Shown here in pieces: positions 8,571-17,757 of a stretch of 64,000 nt of DNA. Within the stretch, counting starts at the first letter, position 1. Each line of letters opens with the position of its first letter. The notes under the pieces are model-generated. The model saw only the letters and a program-made list of their open reading frames with translations. It did not search any database and was not told the origin of the DNA. Position numbers and translations under genes: made by a program. The stretch covers positions 1,624,241 through 1,688,240 of the forward strand of contig LT635553.1 in the NCBI GenBank assembly GCA_900120395.1, read 5' to 3'. Origin of the DNA: Porphyromonadaceae bacterium FC4. GTDB lineage: Bacteria > Bacteroidota > Bacteroidia > Bacteroidales > Porphyromonadaceae.

Positions 8571-8585
8571 TGCATCGGCAAGTAA
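8571..8585 (+). repeat. Putative attR: second copy of the mnmE 3' end
   Basis: TGCATCGGCAAGTAA reads Cys-Ile-Gly-Lys-stop and matches 14 of 15 bases of the mnmE terminus at 2058-2072; the one change is synonymous. It lies in non-coding DNA at the edge of the AT-rich block. Confidence 0.5.
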
Positions 8586-8586
8586 A

Positions 8587-8628
8587 ATCACCACCGGCTT
8601 CCACTAAAGTTCAAAGGCGTGAGCCCTG
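8587..8628 (+). repeat. 42-base dispersed repeat, copy 1
   Basis: This segment (starting ATCACCACCGGCTTCC, ending GCGTGAGCCCTG) aligns without gaps to 26428-26469 with 36 of 42 identical bases. It begins one base after the putative attR copy. Its nature is unknown; both copies border accessory or decayed DNA. Confidence 0.6.
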
Positions 8629-8786
8629 AACAAACCTAGAAATTCAAAAAGCCAAGTAAGGTTTTTTTGTATATTGTGCTCATATGCTTGCAATGGTCAT
8701 CAACTATCCTTGAAGTGCTATTCGGGATAGCGAAGACCATACTTATTGCCCTATAGGTTAAAACAAACGCAATCAATAGACCTGTG

Positions 8787-11700
8787 ATGAAGTCCGGAGT
8801 ATACGAACATCTAATCAACAAAGAAACTGAACGTGATATTCAGCAAGCCGAGCAGTCCGGGTTGGTATGCGTTCAGCAGCCTATTGACAGTGCTGAGGCG
8901 CCCCAATTATTGGCGAATTATCTTGCCAAGGCTATCTGTCAGAAGCTTGAGGATATCGAAGAGCAACAGGATCGAGTAAATCTTATCAATCGAATTATGA
9001 TTGATGCGGGATTGATTGATGACAAGCAGATCGTAAAGCCTACCGATTTATTAGCGGAGGTTATGAGCCGGCAGAAGGCGACTCTACAAACTCAGAGCAG
9101 CACACAGACTATTCGCCCCATATCTGGCTTTCGCGTCAGCAACCTTTTTACAGGTGGTAGTAGCACACTACCTTTGAACGAGGAGATCCGCCGAGAGATT
9201 GCGAGTGCTGATGAGATATGCTTTATCGTATCATTCCTAAAAGTTTCCGGTGTTTGCCTCTTGCTCGATGATCTTACTAAATTCTGTAGCCGTGAGGGAA
9301 CTCGTTTGCGCATCATCACCACGACCTACTGCGGAGCCACACAGGCAAAGGCCATTGTGCAGTTGGCTGAATTGCCGAATACGGAGATAAGGATCTCATA
9401 TAACACCGGCATAGAACGCTTGCACGCCAAGTCGTATATCTTTGTTCGCAACTCCGGCATGAACACCGCCTACATCGGCTCATCAAATCTGTCCAAGTCA
9501 GCACAGACCGAAGGTCTGGAATGGAATATGCGCGTCACGAGTGTTGAAAACCCACATATCATAAAGACCGCTCTTGCGACCTTCGATATGTACTGGAATA
9601 GTCCCAACTTTGAGGATTTCAGTCTAGGAGGCATTGAGAAGTTCAATAAAGAAATTCATCGCAACCTATTCCACCTAAATGCTCCTGAGATGGTTTATCA
9701 GCACTATTCGTTGTTACCACATCAAAAGCAGATTCTCGACAAGCTACGAGTAGAGCGTGAGGAGAGGGGCAATTTCAAGAATCTCATTGTAGCCGCAACC
9801 GGTACCGGCAAGACCGTCATCTCTGCATTCGATTACCAGGAGTTTGCCCGAACCCACTCGAGAGCTCGCATTCTTTTCACAGCTCATAGAGAAGAGATTC
9901 TGAGACAAGCATTGAGTACATTTCGAAGTGTATTGCAGGATGCCAACTTTGGAACACTTTGGGTAGGAGCAAATAGCCCGCGTGACGCGAGTGAGTACGA
10001 TCATTTGTTTGTCTCTATCTCCATGTTCAACTCTCGTTTCGAGGAGTTCTTTGCCTCGTTGGATGCGGACTATTACGACTACATTGTCATTGACGAAGCA
10101 CATCATAGCCAAGCAAATAGTTATCGTAAGCTATTTGACCACTTCACTCCAAAACTCCTTATCGGTCTGACTGCGACACCGGAGCGTATGGATGGTCAAG
10201 ACTTGCGCCCCGATTTTGGTGGCAGAATAAGTGCTGAAATACGACTACCTCAGGCATTGCAGGCGGGATTGCTAACACCATTCCAATACTTGTGCGTCTC
10301 CGATGACACAGACCTAAGCGATGAGCGCTTATGGAGTGGGCTGAAGTACAACATTGAGCGTCTTGCCGACAAACTATGCTCCAAGGCAAGAGCAAGACTT
10401 ATTGCTGACTCGCTGCGCAAATATCTGGCGGATGAATACACCTGCCGGGCACTGTGCTTCTGCGTAAATAAACGCCATGCCAACTTTATGGCCGAGCAGT
10501 TGAGGCGGTATCGCTTCAAGGCGCAAAGCCTCACATCGGACACGGCACCTGATGAGCGCAGGCAGCTCTCACAGGATTTAAGGGATGGCTCTCTTCATTA
10601 TCTCTGTGTGGTTGACATCTTCAACGAAGGTGTCGATATCCCCGAGGTTGATACTGTGTTATTCCTTCGTCCTACCGAAAGCCTTACAATTTTCCTCCAA
10701 CAGTTAGGTCGTGGCTTACGTCTTTCTGCCGGAAAAACCGAGCTGACAGTCCTCGATTTCGTAGCACAAGCCAACAGCAAATATGACTTTGCGAGCCGGT
10801 TCCGCGCGCTCACACTCCACCCTGAAAAAAACATCCGAAAACAGATAGAAGAAGGGTTCACCCTGCTTCCTATGGGGTGCAGTATCGTGATGGAGAAAAT
10901 GGCACGACAATATATCCTTGATAATATATCGAGTGCTATCTACAACAAAAGGCGCATCATTAAGGAGATAAATAGCTACACATCGACACCGACGATCTCA
11001 CAATTCTTAGAGAACAACGGGCAGGATATTCGGGTGATCTATCAGGGATCAAATTGCTGGTCTTCTTTGAAGCGTGCCGCCGGACGCATCTCATATAATG
11101 ATGATCCAATAACAAAGCGGTTGGAGAAGGGGATGGCGAATCTGATTCACCACAATTCAGCTTCATTCCTCCACTTTGTCGCACGGTTTATTTCTGGCGA
11201 AAGTGTACACCTCGACAAAGCATATCAAGCCTATGCGCTAATGCTGTATTATGCACTATTCCAGGATAAGATTGGCAAAGCCGGCTTTAGCGACATAAAT
11301 GAAGCACTGGATCTACTATTCGACAAAAAATATGCTTGCTTCAAGCAGGAGGCATTAGAAATAGTTTCCTACTTGTTAGATAACATAAGCATCAAAACTA
11401 CACCCATTGGGATCGAGAGTATGCCTGGAATAGAATTGTATGGCTGCTACACTCGTGAGGAGGTGTTTACACTCGTTGGGCGCCAGACGGCAGAAGTAAA
11501 AATGCAGGGTGCGGCATCCGGGGTGTTCAACCTTCAAGAACATAATGCTACGTTATTGTTTGTAACGCTTAACAAGTCAGAAAAGGACTTCTCCCCCTCC
11601 ACGCAGTATAATGACTACTTAATCAATGAAGAATTCTTCCACTGGCAGTCGCAGAATACGGATTCGCACAATAACAACGGTGGTCGCCGATATACAGAGC

Positions 11701-11885
11701 AATCTCAGACAAAAAACAAAATCATACTATTTGTCCGTGAGGAGAGAAAAGATGGATTTGGCTTCACATCCCCGTTCCATTGCTTCGGCTTGGTAGACTA
11801 TGTTTCATCACACGATGACTTCCCAATGAATATAACCTGGAAACTGCAAAATCCCGCCATGCCACAATACCTAAAAGCCATTTGA
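8787..11885 (+). CDS. PLD-like nuclease / SF2 DEAD-box helicase / DUF3427 protein
   Basis: About 1032 residues in three parts. A phospholipase-D-like nuclease domain has HAKSYIF at residue 213 followed by YIGSSNLS (HxK plus the second-half Asn/Ser signature). A superfamily-2 helicase core has Walker A ATGTGKT near 337, DEAHH at 436, LTATPER, and motif VI QQLGRGLRL near 638. A long C-terminal DUF3427-type region follows. Such proteins resemble type III restriction helicases and are scattered among accessory genes; a DNA-processing or defence role is likely but unproven. Start: ATG 8787, one codon after a GTG. It stands alone, with base composition between island and core. Confidence 0.88.
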   Translation: MKSGVYEHLINKETERDIQQAEQSGLVCVQQPIDSAEAPQLLANYLAKAICQKLEDIEEQQDRVNLINRIMIDAGLIDDKQIVKPTDLLAEVMSRQKATLQTQSSTQTIRPISGFRVSNLFTGGSSTLPLNEEIRREIASADEICFIVSFLKVSGVCLLLDDLTKFCSREGTRLRIITTTYCGATQAKAIVQLAELPNTEIRISYNTGIERLHAKSYIFVRNSGMNTAYIGSSNLSKSAQTEGLEWNMRVTSVENPHIIKTALATFDMYWNSPNFEDFSLGGIEKFNKEIHRNLFHLNAPEMVYQHYSLLPHQKQILDKLRVEREERGNFKNLIVAATGTGKTVISAFDYQEFARTHSRARILFTAHREEILRQALSTFRSVLQDANFGTLWVGANSPRDASEYDHLFVSISMFNSRFEEFFASLDADYYDYIVIDEAHHSQANSYRKLFDHFTPKLLIGLTATPERMDGQDLRPDFGGRISAEIRLPQALQAGLLTPFQYLCVSDDTDLSDERLWSGLKYNIERLADKLCSKARARLIADSLRKYLADEYTCRALCFCVNKRHANFMAEQLRRYRFKAQSLTSDTAPDERRQLSQDLRDGSLHYLCVVDIFNEGVDIPEVDTVLFLRPTESLTIFLQQLGRGLRLSAGKTELTVLDFVAQANSKYDFASRFRALTLHPEKNIRKQIEEGFTLLPMGCSIVMEKMARQYILDNISSAIYNKRRIIKEINSYTSTPTISQFLENNGQDIRVIYQGSNCWSSLKRAAGRISYNDDPITKRLEKGMANLIHHNSASFLHFVARFISGESVHLDKAYQAYALMLYYALFQDKIGKAGFSDINEALDLLFDKKYACFKQEALEIVSYLLDNISIKTTPIGIESMPGIELYGCYTREEVFTLVGRQTAEVKMQGAASGVFNLQEHNATLLFVTLNKSEKDFSPSTQYNDYLINEEFFHWQSQNTDSHNNNGGRRYTEQSQTKNKIILFVREERKDGFGFTSPFHCFGLVDYVSSHDDFPMNITWKLQNPAMPQYLKAI

Positions 11886-11920
11886 CAATGAAGAATATAG
11901 AAGTCGTCACAGCGGTTACA

Positions 11921-12010
11921 AATTTGACGGATAGGAGGGGAATGTTTCCAGTAGGAAAGAGAACGGTTTGACGGATAGAAGAGAAAGGTTTCCAGTAGGA
12001 AACTTTTTGC
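11921..12010 (+). repeat. Two-unit hairpin repeat, copy a
   Basis: Two tandem units of about 44 bases, each TTTGACGGATAG plus NAG, a short spacer, then GTTTCCAGTAGGAAA, a hairpin with a TTTCC/GGAAA stem. The last hairpin is followed by CTTTTT, so it could act as a weak terminator after the helicase gene. Four more copies lie at 16309, 21659, 26188 and 31263. The rest of 11886-12228 holds only the glyS promoter. Confidence 0.85.
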
Positions 12011-12160
12011 GGTCCAGTGCCGATCTTTTTTGTGTCTATATCTGTTTGTTTATCAGAAGCATAGAGAGGCGAGTACTTTGGTGCATTTTGGAGGACTGAG
12101 GGACGCAGCTGTTTTTGAGGTCGGGGGGTGGCTCAGTTTCTGAAATGGAGCTATTTTGGG

Positions 12161-12168
12161 TAACTTTG
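12161..12168 (+). promoter_or_regulatory. Putative -7 box of glyS
   Basis: TAACTTTG, 60 bases before the glyS ATG, with a partial -33 match (TTTCTG at 12137-12142). Confidence 0.55.
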
Positions 12169-12228
12169 CCTAAAATAGGGGAGAGACGTATTTGTATATA
12201 GACTCAAGACATAACTATCGAATAAACA

Positions 12229-13770
12229 ATGGCGGATCAGGACAACCTTTTCAAGAAAATAGTGGCACACTGCAAGGAGTATGGCTTCGTATTTCCCTCT
12301 TCTGAGATCTACGATGGTCTTGCTGCAGTCTACGACTATGGGCAAAACGGTGTGGAGCTCAAGAATAACCTCAAGCAGTACTGGTGGCAGAGCAACACCC
12401 TCCTGCACGACAACATTGTCGGGATCGATGCTGCTATCTTCATGCATCCGTCCGTATGGAAGGCCTCCGGGCACGTCGATGCCTTCAACGACCCTCTGAT
12501 CGACAACAGGGACTCCAAGAAGCGGTACCGTGCCGATGTGCTGCTGGAGGACTATATGGCGAAGATCGAGGAGAAGATCGAGAAGGAGGTAGCCAAGGCT
12601 AAGAAGCGGTTTGGCGAGGATTTTGACGAGGCTCTCTTTAGGCAGACCAACGAGCGAGTGCGTCAGAATCAGGAGAAGCTGGACGAGGTGCATGCGCGCT
12701 ACACGCAGGTGATGAACGACAATGACCTGGCGGGTATGCGCCAAATGATCGTGGACCTGGAGATTGCGGATCCGGTTAGCGGCACACGCAACTGGACGGA
12801 TGTGCGGCAGTTTAACCTGATGTTTTCGACCGAGATGGGGTCCACGTCCGATGACGCCAAGACCCTCTACCTTCGTCCGGAGACGGCGCAGGGTATTTTT
12901 GTGAACTTCCTCAACGTCCAGAAGAGCGGGCGGATGAAGGTGCCTTTTGGAATCGCACAGATCGGTAAGGCGTTTCGCAACGAGATCGTGGCGCGGCAGT
13001 TTATCTTCCGCACCCGTGAGTTTGAGCAGATGGAGATGCAGTACTTCGTACGTCCCGGGACTGAGCTGGAGTGGTTTGAGCACTGGAAGGCTTTCCGCCT
13101 GAAGTGGCACAAGGCTCTGGGCTTGGGGGATGACAAGTACCGCTTTCACGACCACGAGAAGCTGGCGCACTACGCCAACGCCGCGACCGACATCGAGTAT
13201 GAGATGCCCTTTGGCTTCAAGGAGGTGGAGGGGATCCACTCGAGGACCGACTTTGACCTGAGCCAGCATGAGAAGGTGAGTGGGAAAAAGCTGAGGTACT
13301 ACGACCCTGAGCTACAGGAGAGCTACATCCCCTACGTGGTGGAGACCTCTATCGGTGTGGACCGCCTCTTCCTCAGCGTGCTTTTTGGCAGCTACGACGA
13401 GGAGCAGCTGGACAATGGTGAGACCCGTGTCGTCCTGCGCCTGCCGGCACCCATCGCTCCGACTAAGCTCGCCGTACTTCCTCTGGTCCGTAAGGATGGA
13501 CTGCCGGAGGTGGCGCAGCATATCATCGATGATCTGAAGTACAGCTTTGCGTGCCAGTATGACGAGAAGGACTCTATCGGTAAGCGCTACAGGAGACAGG
13601 ATGCACTAGGCACTCCCTTCTGCGTGACCGTAGATCATGATACTCTGGAGGACAACTGCGTCACCGTACGCTTCCGAGACACTATGGAGCAAAAGCGGGT
13701 ACCGATCGCTGAGCTGCATGATCTGATCGACGGCGCAACGAGCATGAGAAACCTCCTGCGCAAGCTCTAA
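12229..13770 (+). CDS. glyS: Glycyl-tRNA synthetase (dimeric, class II)
   Basis: Charges tRNA-Gly with glycine in the cytoplasm. It has 513 residues, the alpha2 type rather than the alpha2beta2 type. The start shows the family signature SSEIYDGLAAVYDYG. Class II motif 2 is visible around GIAQIGKAFRNEI and REFEQMEMQYF, and motif 3 around ETSIGVDRLFL. The C-terminal anticodon-binding domain begins near LPAPIAPTKLAVLPL. The ATG at 12229 gives the expected N-terminus. An FKBP lipoprotein gene follows after 30 bases in the same direction. Confidence 0.97.
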   Translation: MADQDNLFKKIVAHCKEYGFVFPSSEIYDGLAAVYDYGQNGVELKNNLKQYWWQSNTLLHDNIVGIDAAIFMHPSVWKASGHVDAFNDPLIDNRDSKKRYRADVLLEDYMAKIEEKIEKEVAKAKKRFGEDFDEALFRQTNERVRQNQEKLDEVHARYTQVMNDNDLAGMRQMIVDLEIADPVSGTRNWTDVRQFNLMFSTEMGSTSDDAKTLYLRPETAQGIFVNFLNVQKSGRMKVPFGIAQIGKAFRNEIVARQFIFRTREFEQMEMQYFVRPGTELEWFEHWKAFRLKWHKALGLGDDKYRFHDHEKLAHYANAATDIEYEMPFGFKEVEGIHSRTDFDLSQHEKVSGKKLRYYDPELQESYIPYVVETSIGVDRLFLSVLFGSYDEEQLDNGETRVVLRLPAPIAPTKLAVLPLVRKDGLPEVAQHIIDDLKYSFACQYDEKDSIGKRYRRQDALGTPFCVTVDHDTLEDNCVTVRFRDTMEQKRVPIAELHDLIDGATSMRNLLRKL

Positions 13771-13800
13771 GCAACAACATCCAAAACTTATCACGAGCTC

Positions 13801-14313
13801 ATGAACAGACTAAAGTATATCCTGCTCCTACTGAGTGTGGTGGTCGGCATCTCTGCCTGCAGTAACCAGCAGAAGATCCTGACACAGCAGGAAAAAGACA
13901 GCAACGCCTTCATCAAGAAAATAGCGGAGGGGGGCGAGTACACGCCCTACCGCTTTCTGAACGAGGACTACCTGATCTACTACAAGGAGATCAAGAATGC
14001 TCCTGAAGAGAATCGGGACGTACGCCCTCTCCAAAACAGCAAAGTGCGGGTGATCATCGCCATGGAAAATGCTCAGACAAGACAGGTGCTGCTCTCCGGT
14101 TCTGAGCAAGTCATCACGATCTTTGGTGTCGACCAAAACGCCCGAAGCATGACTCGGGGACTGCAGATAGCACTGCAATGCATGGAAGTAGGCGACGAGT
14201 GGGAAGTGATTGTACCGTGGCAGCTCGGCTATGGCTCCTATACCTATCTGAGAGATATCCCCGCCTATACCAACCTCAAGTACCACCTCACCCTCCTCGA
14301 GATCATTCAGTAG
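13801..14313 (+). CDS. FKBP-type peptidyl-prolyl isomerase lipoprotein
   Basis: A protein of 170 residues. The signal peptide ends in the lipobox ISAC (Cys about residue 20), so it is a predicted lipoprotein. The C-terminal half matches the FKBP fold: GLQIALQCMEVGDEWEVIVP, then LGYGSYTYLRDIPAYTNL. It lacks the usual well-conserved VHYTG start of the domain, so it is divergent and may act more as a chaperone than as an isomerase. It lies between glyS (30-base gap) and surE (36-base gap), probably in one transcript. Small FKBP lipoproteins are common in Bacteroidetes and include gliding-associated GldI, though no gliding genes are near. Confidence 0.85.
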   Translation: MNRLKYILLLLSVVVGISACSNQQKILTQQEKDSNAFIKKIAEGGEYTPYRFLNEDYLIYYKEIKNAPEENRDVRPLQNSKVRVIIAMENAQTRQVLLSGSEQVITIFGVDQNARSMTRGLQIALQCMEVGDEWEVIVPWQLGYGSYTYLRDIPAYTNLKYHLTLLEIIQ

Positions 14314-14349
14314 AGAGCTACGCACACGGTGGCTCCTTCACTCAATACT

Positions 14350-15117
14350 ATGGCACAAAGACCCCTCATACTTGTCAGCAACGATGATGGAGTATTTGCT
14401 AAAGGACTCCGAGAGCTGGCGACTGCCCTCATGGACCTGGGCGATATCGTGATCGTCTCACCGGACAGTCCGCGCAGTGGGCAGTCCAGCGCGATCACTA
14501 CGTCCGTACCGATCCACTTTTCCCTGGTATCAACAGAGCCGGGCCTGTCCGTATACAGCTGTAGTGGCACACCGGCAGACTGTGTCAAGCTTGCGCTCAA
14601 CGAGATTCTCCCCACCACACCGGACCTCGTCGTGGCAGGGATCAACCATGGAGGCAACCAGAGCATTGCCGTGAACTACTCCGGCACGCTGGGTGCAGCT
14701 ATAGAGGGCACTATTTTTGGGATCCCCTCCTTTGCCATCTCGCTTATTCATGGCGATCAGGAGAGTGACTTCCTCGACTCTTGTCGCTTTGCCCGCAGCG
14801 TGGCCCGACGAATCCTCAAAGACGGGATCCCGCGTGGCGTCTACCTCAACATCAACGTCCCCGATGTCCCGGTGGTACGTGGTCTAAAGGTATGCAGCCA
14901 GGCTGACGGACGCTACCACAGCGAGTACGTTCGCCAAGAAACCCCTCAGGGGCGTGACGTCTACTGGCTCAGTGGTGAGCTGGTCCTCAACGAGCCGGTC
15001 AATCAAAGCTGGGATCAGAGACTCCTGGACCGTGGTTATGCCACGCTTGTCCCCTGCAACATCGACGTCACCGACTACGAGTACATCCAGGAGATCAAGC
15101 ACTGGGAGGAGCTTTAG
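14350..15117 (+). CDS. surE: 5'/3'-nucleotidase SurE
   Basis: Metal-dependent phosphatase of nucleoside monophosphates, linked to stress survival. SNDDG close to the N-terminus (LILVSNDDGVFAKGL) supplies metal ligands. GTPADCVKLAL and the Gly-Ile-Asn-His-Gly-Gly-Asn segment are also diagnostic. It has 255 residues from the ATG at 14350; an in-frame GTG at 14329 would add seven residues without homology. lpxB follows after 14 bases, so the two are probably co-transcribed, an arrangement seen in other Bacteroidetes. Confidence 0.95.
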   Translation: MAQRPLILVSNDDGVFAKGLRELATALMDLGDIVIVSPDSPRSGQSSAITTSVPIHFSLVSTEPGLSVYSCSGTPADCVKLALNEILPTTPDLVVAGINHGGNQSIAVNYSGTLGAAIEGTIFGIPSFAISLIHGDQESDFLDSCRFARSVARRILKDGIPRGVYLNINVPDVPVVRGLKVCSQADGRYHSEYVRQETPQGRDVYWLSGELVLNEPVNQSWDQRLLDRGYATLVPCNIDVTDYEYIQEIKHWEEL

Positions 15118-15131
15118 CAGCCGAAGGGAGG

Positions 15132-16271
15132 ATGAGGTACTTTTTGGTCGTCGGGGAGACGAGCGGAGATCTGCATGCCGCACGGCTCATGGACCAGCTC
15201 CGGAAGCTGGATGACCGGGCGGAGTTTGCCTACATGGGCGGCAAGCAGATGTCTGAGCGGGGAGGCACCTGCATCGCACGAGCGGAGGAGGTCGCCTTCA
15301 TGGGCATTGTGGACGTAGCGACCCACCTACCTCTGATCCGAAAAACAGCGAAAAAGGTCCAGCAAGCCCTACTCGACTTCCGACCGGACGCCATCATCTG
15401 CGTGGACTATGCCGGCTTTTGCTTTCGCTACATCTTACCTTTTGCCAAAACCCACCTTCCCGCAAGCAAAGTCGTCTACTACATTCCCCCAAAGGTTTGG
15501 GCTTGGAAAAAGCACCGCATACGCAAGCTCCTCACCTTGACGGACTTAGTCCTTTGCATCCTGCCCTTTGAGGTGGCATTTTTCGAAAAACACAAGCTCA
15601 CCCATGCCCACTACGTAGGCAATCCCACCTATGAGACCATAGCCGGCTACAGCCATACCGCTGCTGTCCCGGAGGGAGAGTACGTCGCCCTACTGTGCGG
15701 CAGCAGGAGGTCTGAAGTGCAGATGAACCTCCCCCTCATGCTCCAGGTGACTGCCGACTTAGGGGTTAGAGCTGTAATTGCTGCAGCACCCGACATCGAG
15801 CCCGGGCTGATCAAGGAGATCGTAGGCGACCACACCCACGTTCAGATTGTGCAGGGTGACACCTACGGAGTAGTCTCCGGTGCGCATGCCGCACTGGTCA
15901 CCTCAGGAACCGCCACACTCGAGACCGCACTACTCGGCACCCCGCAGGTTGTCTGCTATGCCGTCCGAGGGGGACACCTTGCCAACTTTGTCTACACCCA
16001 CTTCTTCACCGCTCCATACATTTCCCTGGTCAACCTCATTGCCGGACATGAGGTGGTACCCGAGCTCTTTGGCGGGCTCTTTAGAAAAGAGACGGTGCGC
16101 CAGCACCTGAACCAACTCATGCAAGACCCCGCCGCTCGCACCACCATGCTTCGTGGGTACGACGAGGTGCGCCAAAAACTTCGGACCGACACCTCCGCCT
16201 CCGAAAATGCCGCCACTCGGATCCTCCGACTGCTCGCTGCCGGACCTATGGGAACGACCGCCGAGGACTAG
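15132..16271 (+). CDS. lpxB: Lipid-A-disaccharide synthase
   Basis: GT19 enzyme that joins UDP-2,3-diacylglucosamine to lipid X in lipid A synthesis at the inner membrane. It has 379 residues, starting with the diagnostic FLVVGETSGDLHAARLM. KVVYYIPPKVWAWKKHRI and the late ALLGTPQVVCYAVRG region fit the family. It directly follows surE. The copy-b hairpin repeat begins 38 bases after the stop. Confidence 0.96.
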   Translation: MRYFLVVGETSGDLHAARLMDQLRKLDDRAEFAYMGGKQMSERGGTCIARAEEVAFMGIVDVATHLPLIRKTAKKVQQALLDFRPDAIICVDYAGFCFRYILPFAKTHLPASKVVYYIPPKVWAWKKHRIRKLLTLTDLVLCILPFEVAFFEKHKLTHAHYVGNPTYETIAGYSHTAAVPEGEYVALLCGSRRSEVQMNLPLMLQVTADLGVRAVIAAAPDIEPGLIKEIVGDHTHVQIVQGDTYGVVSGAHAALVTSGTATLETALLGTPQVVCYAVRGGHLANFVYTHFFTAPYISLVNLIAGHEVVPELFGGLFRKETVRQHLNQLMQDPAARTTMLRGYDEVRQKLRTDTSASENAATRILRLLAAGPMGTTAED

Positions 16272-16308
16272 AGCAAGAAGCCCAAACTTAAAAACCGACT
16301 GCCTGACG

Positions 16309-16402
16309 GCGAAAAGTTTCCTACTGGAAACCGTTTGCTACTATCCGTGAAATCGTTTTCTTTCCTACTGGAAACTTTTCTCTTCTATCCGTCAAATTTT
16401 TT
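16309..16402 (-). repeat. Two-unit hairpin repeat, copy b
   Basis: The same element as at 11921 but inverted: reading the minus strand gives TTTGACGGATAG, hairpin, TTTCACGGATAG, hairpin. Both hairpins have the TTTCC/GGAAA stem. It lies in the lpxB to yeiH gap. Confidence 0.85.
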
Positions 16403-16485
16403 GCCCGAATCCGAAGGACAAAAATTCCTAGTGCGTCAACTCTGTGACTAAGGGCAATCGGTCGGGATAAAGCGTGGTTTTTCGT

Positions 16486-16493
16486 TAACTTTG
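16486..16493 (+). promoter_or_regulatory. Putative -7 box of the YeiH-type gene
   Basis: TAACTTTG, 37 bases before the ATG at 16530. No clear -33 element. Confidence 0.5.
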
Positions 16494-16529
16494 CCCTTTT
16501 AGGATTCATCCGAAACAGAAACCGACACT

Positions 16530-17579
16530 ATGTCACGACTCAATACGGGCACTTTGCGAGGATTGCTGCTGGTTGCACTCTTAGGCTCGGCAGCCTATTC
16601 CCTGGCACAGCTCCCACTCTTTAGCACCACACTCAGGCTCTCGCCGCTCATCCTGGGCATCCTAATCGGTATGGTCGTCGCAAACACCGTACACCACCGT
16701 ATCCCCAAAGACTGGCACTCCGGACTGGCTCTGGCGAGCAAGCAGATCCTGCGCCTCGCCATCGTGCTGTATGGATTTAGGCTGACCCTCTCCGATGTTG
16801 CTTACGCCGGATGGGAAGCTCTGCTCATCGATATGCTGATGGTCAGCAGTGTGCTCCTGCTGGGGTGGCTGGTCGGCAGGTGGCTGGGGCTGGGGAACCG
16901 GCTTTCACTCCTCTGCGCCACGGGTAGTGCCGTATGCGGAGCAGCAGCCGTGCTCGGAGCCGAGCCTGTGCTCCGAGCCCGTACAGATCAGACCGTGATA
17001 GCGGTGAGTACGGTGGTGATCTTTGGGACCCTCCTGATGTTTGTATACCCCGTGCTCTACCACAGTGGGCTGCTCGGTCTGTCGGATCATCAGATGGCCA
17101 TATACACCGGTGCTACACTGCACGAGGTAGCCCATGTGGCGGGAGCCGGCGCCGCCATGGGTGGAGAGATTGCCGGACTGGCTACCATCACCAAAATGAT
17201 CCGGGTGATCCTGCTTGCGCCGGTACTGCTGGTCCTTAGTTTTTGCTTCAAGTCTGCTGATTCAGACCACGGTGTGGGTGCTGCGAAGATTCCCTTTCCC
17301 TGGTTTGCCGTGTACTTTGTACTCGCCATACTCGCTAATAGTGGTCTGGACTACCTATCCCAGGCACAGGGATGGCAGGAGCTGTATACCTCCGGAATGT
17401 CGGGCATGAAAGTAGTGGACGACTTTCTACTCACGATGGCAATGACCGCGATAGGTATGGATGCACAGGTTGCACGATTCAAGCAGGCAGGATGGCGGCC
17501 GTTCCTCCTCGCTTTGGTCCTTTGTCTCTGGCTCGTGGGTGGCGGATATCTGGCGGTACGGCTCATCGTGCCGGCGTGA
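16530..17579 (+). CDS. YeiH/PSE family putative sulfate exporter, membrane protein
   Basis: A protein of 349 residues with about ten hydrophobic segments. It matches the conserved family known as YeiH or putative sulfate exporter. Signatures include [52 protein letters not shown] and [19 protein letters not shown]. The transported substrate is not established for most members. It has its own -7 box and no partner gene. Confidence 0.9.
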   Translation: MSRLNTGTLRGLLLVALLGSAAYSLAQLPLFSTTLRLSPLILGILIGMVVANTVHHRIPKDWHSGLALASKQILRLAIVLYGFRLTLSDVAYAGWEALLIDMLMVSSVLLLGWLVGRWLGLGNRLSLLCATGSAVCGAAAVLGAEPVLRARTDQTVIAVSTVVIFGTLLMFVYPVLYHSGLLGLSDHQMAIYTGATLHEVAHVAGAGAAMGGEIAGLATITKMIRVILLAPVLLVLSFCFKSADSDHGVGAAKIPFPWFAVYFVLAILANSGLDYLSQAQGWQELYTSGMSGMKVVDDFLLTMAMTAIGMDAQVARFKQAGWRPFLLALVLCLWLVGGGYLAVRLIVPA

Positions 17580-17654
17580 CGAGTCCCTACGAACTGATTG
17601 CACACTTTGCTATTTATACACTTCACACTGCACTCATCTTTGTTACTTTTTTCG

Positions 17655-17662
17655 TACCTTTG
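17655..17662 (+). promoter_or_regulatory. Putative -7 box of the fabH-era-der series
   Basis: TACCTTTG about 95 bases before fabH. A TTTG lies only 12 bases upstream, closer than the usual 19-21, so the -33 part is doubtful. The leader 17663-17757 has no small gene; rpmF, often next to fabH, is absent. Confidence 0.5.
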
Positions 17663-17757
17663 CGCTGATAGAGTTGAGGTTTTCGGAATTACACACCGGT
17701 GTAATAACAGACTTCACGCTCGCCGAAAAAAGACATTATTGCATAACAAATAACACC

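Larger units (their letters stand above)
2058..8585. mobile_element. Putative mnmE-integrated genomic island with Fic, RhuM and SIR2-like genes
   Basis: About 6.5 kb bounded by direct copies of the mnmE 3' end (2058-2072 and 8571-8585). The content is a decayed tyrosine recombinase end, a leftward trio (Fic, RhuM, SIR2-like), one orphan gene and a leucine-rich-repeat gene. The block is clearly AT-richer than mnmE and the genes beyond 12 kb. A second imperfect direct repeat, TCTGATAGGTG plus ATA, lies just inside both ends (2089-2103 and 8553-8567). The island looks immobile now because its recombinase is broken. The helicase gene at 8787 lies outside these limits but may be part of an older accessory layer. 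Confidence 0.5.
8129..8786. other. Gene-free stretch at the right island edge
   Basis: About 660 AT-rich bases with stops in all frames and no recognisable protein. It contains the second copies of both island repeats (8553-8567 and 8571-8585) and a 42-base repeat (8587-8628) shared with 26428-26469. No convincing promoter for the helicase gene was identified in 8640-8786. Confidence 0.6.

Noticed and set aside
12151..13269. Long minus-strand frame of 372 codons opposite glyS
   Set aside because: It is antisense to a clear glycyl-tRNA synthetase and its composition is that of a shadow frame in GC-rich DNA.
17461..17757. N-terminal extension of the fabH frame
   Set aside because: It overlaps the end of the YeiH-type gene in another frame and the fabH leader; FabH homology starts at 17758.
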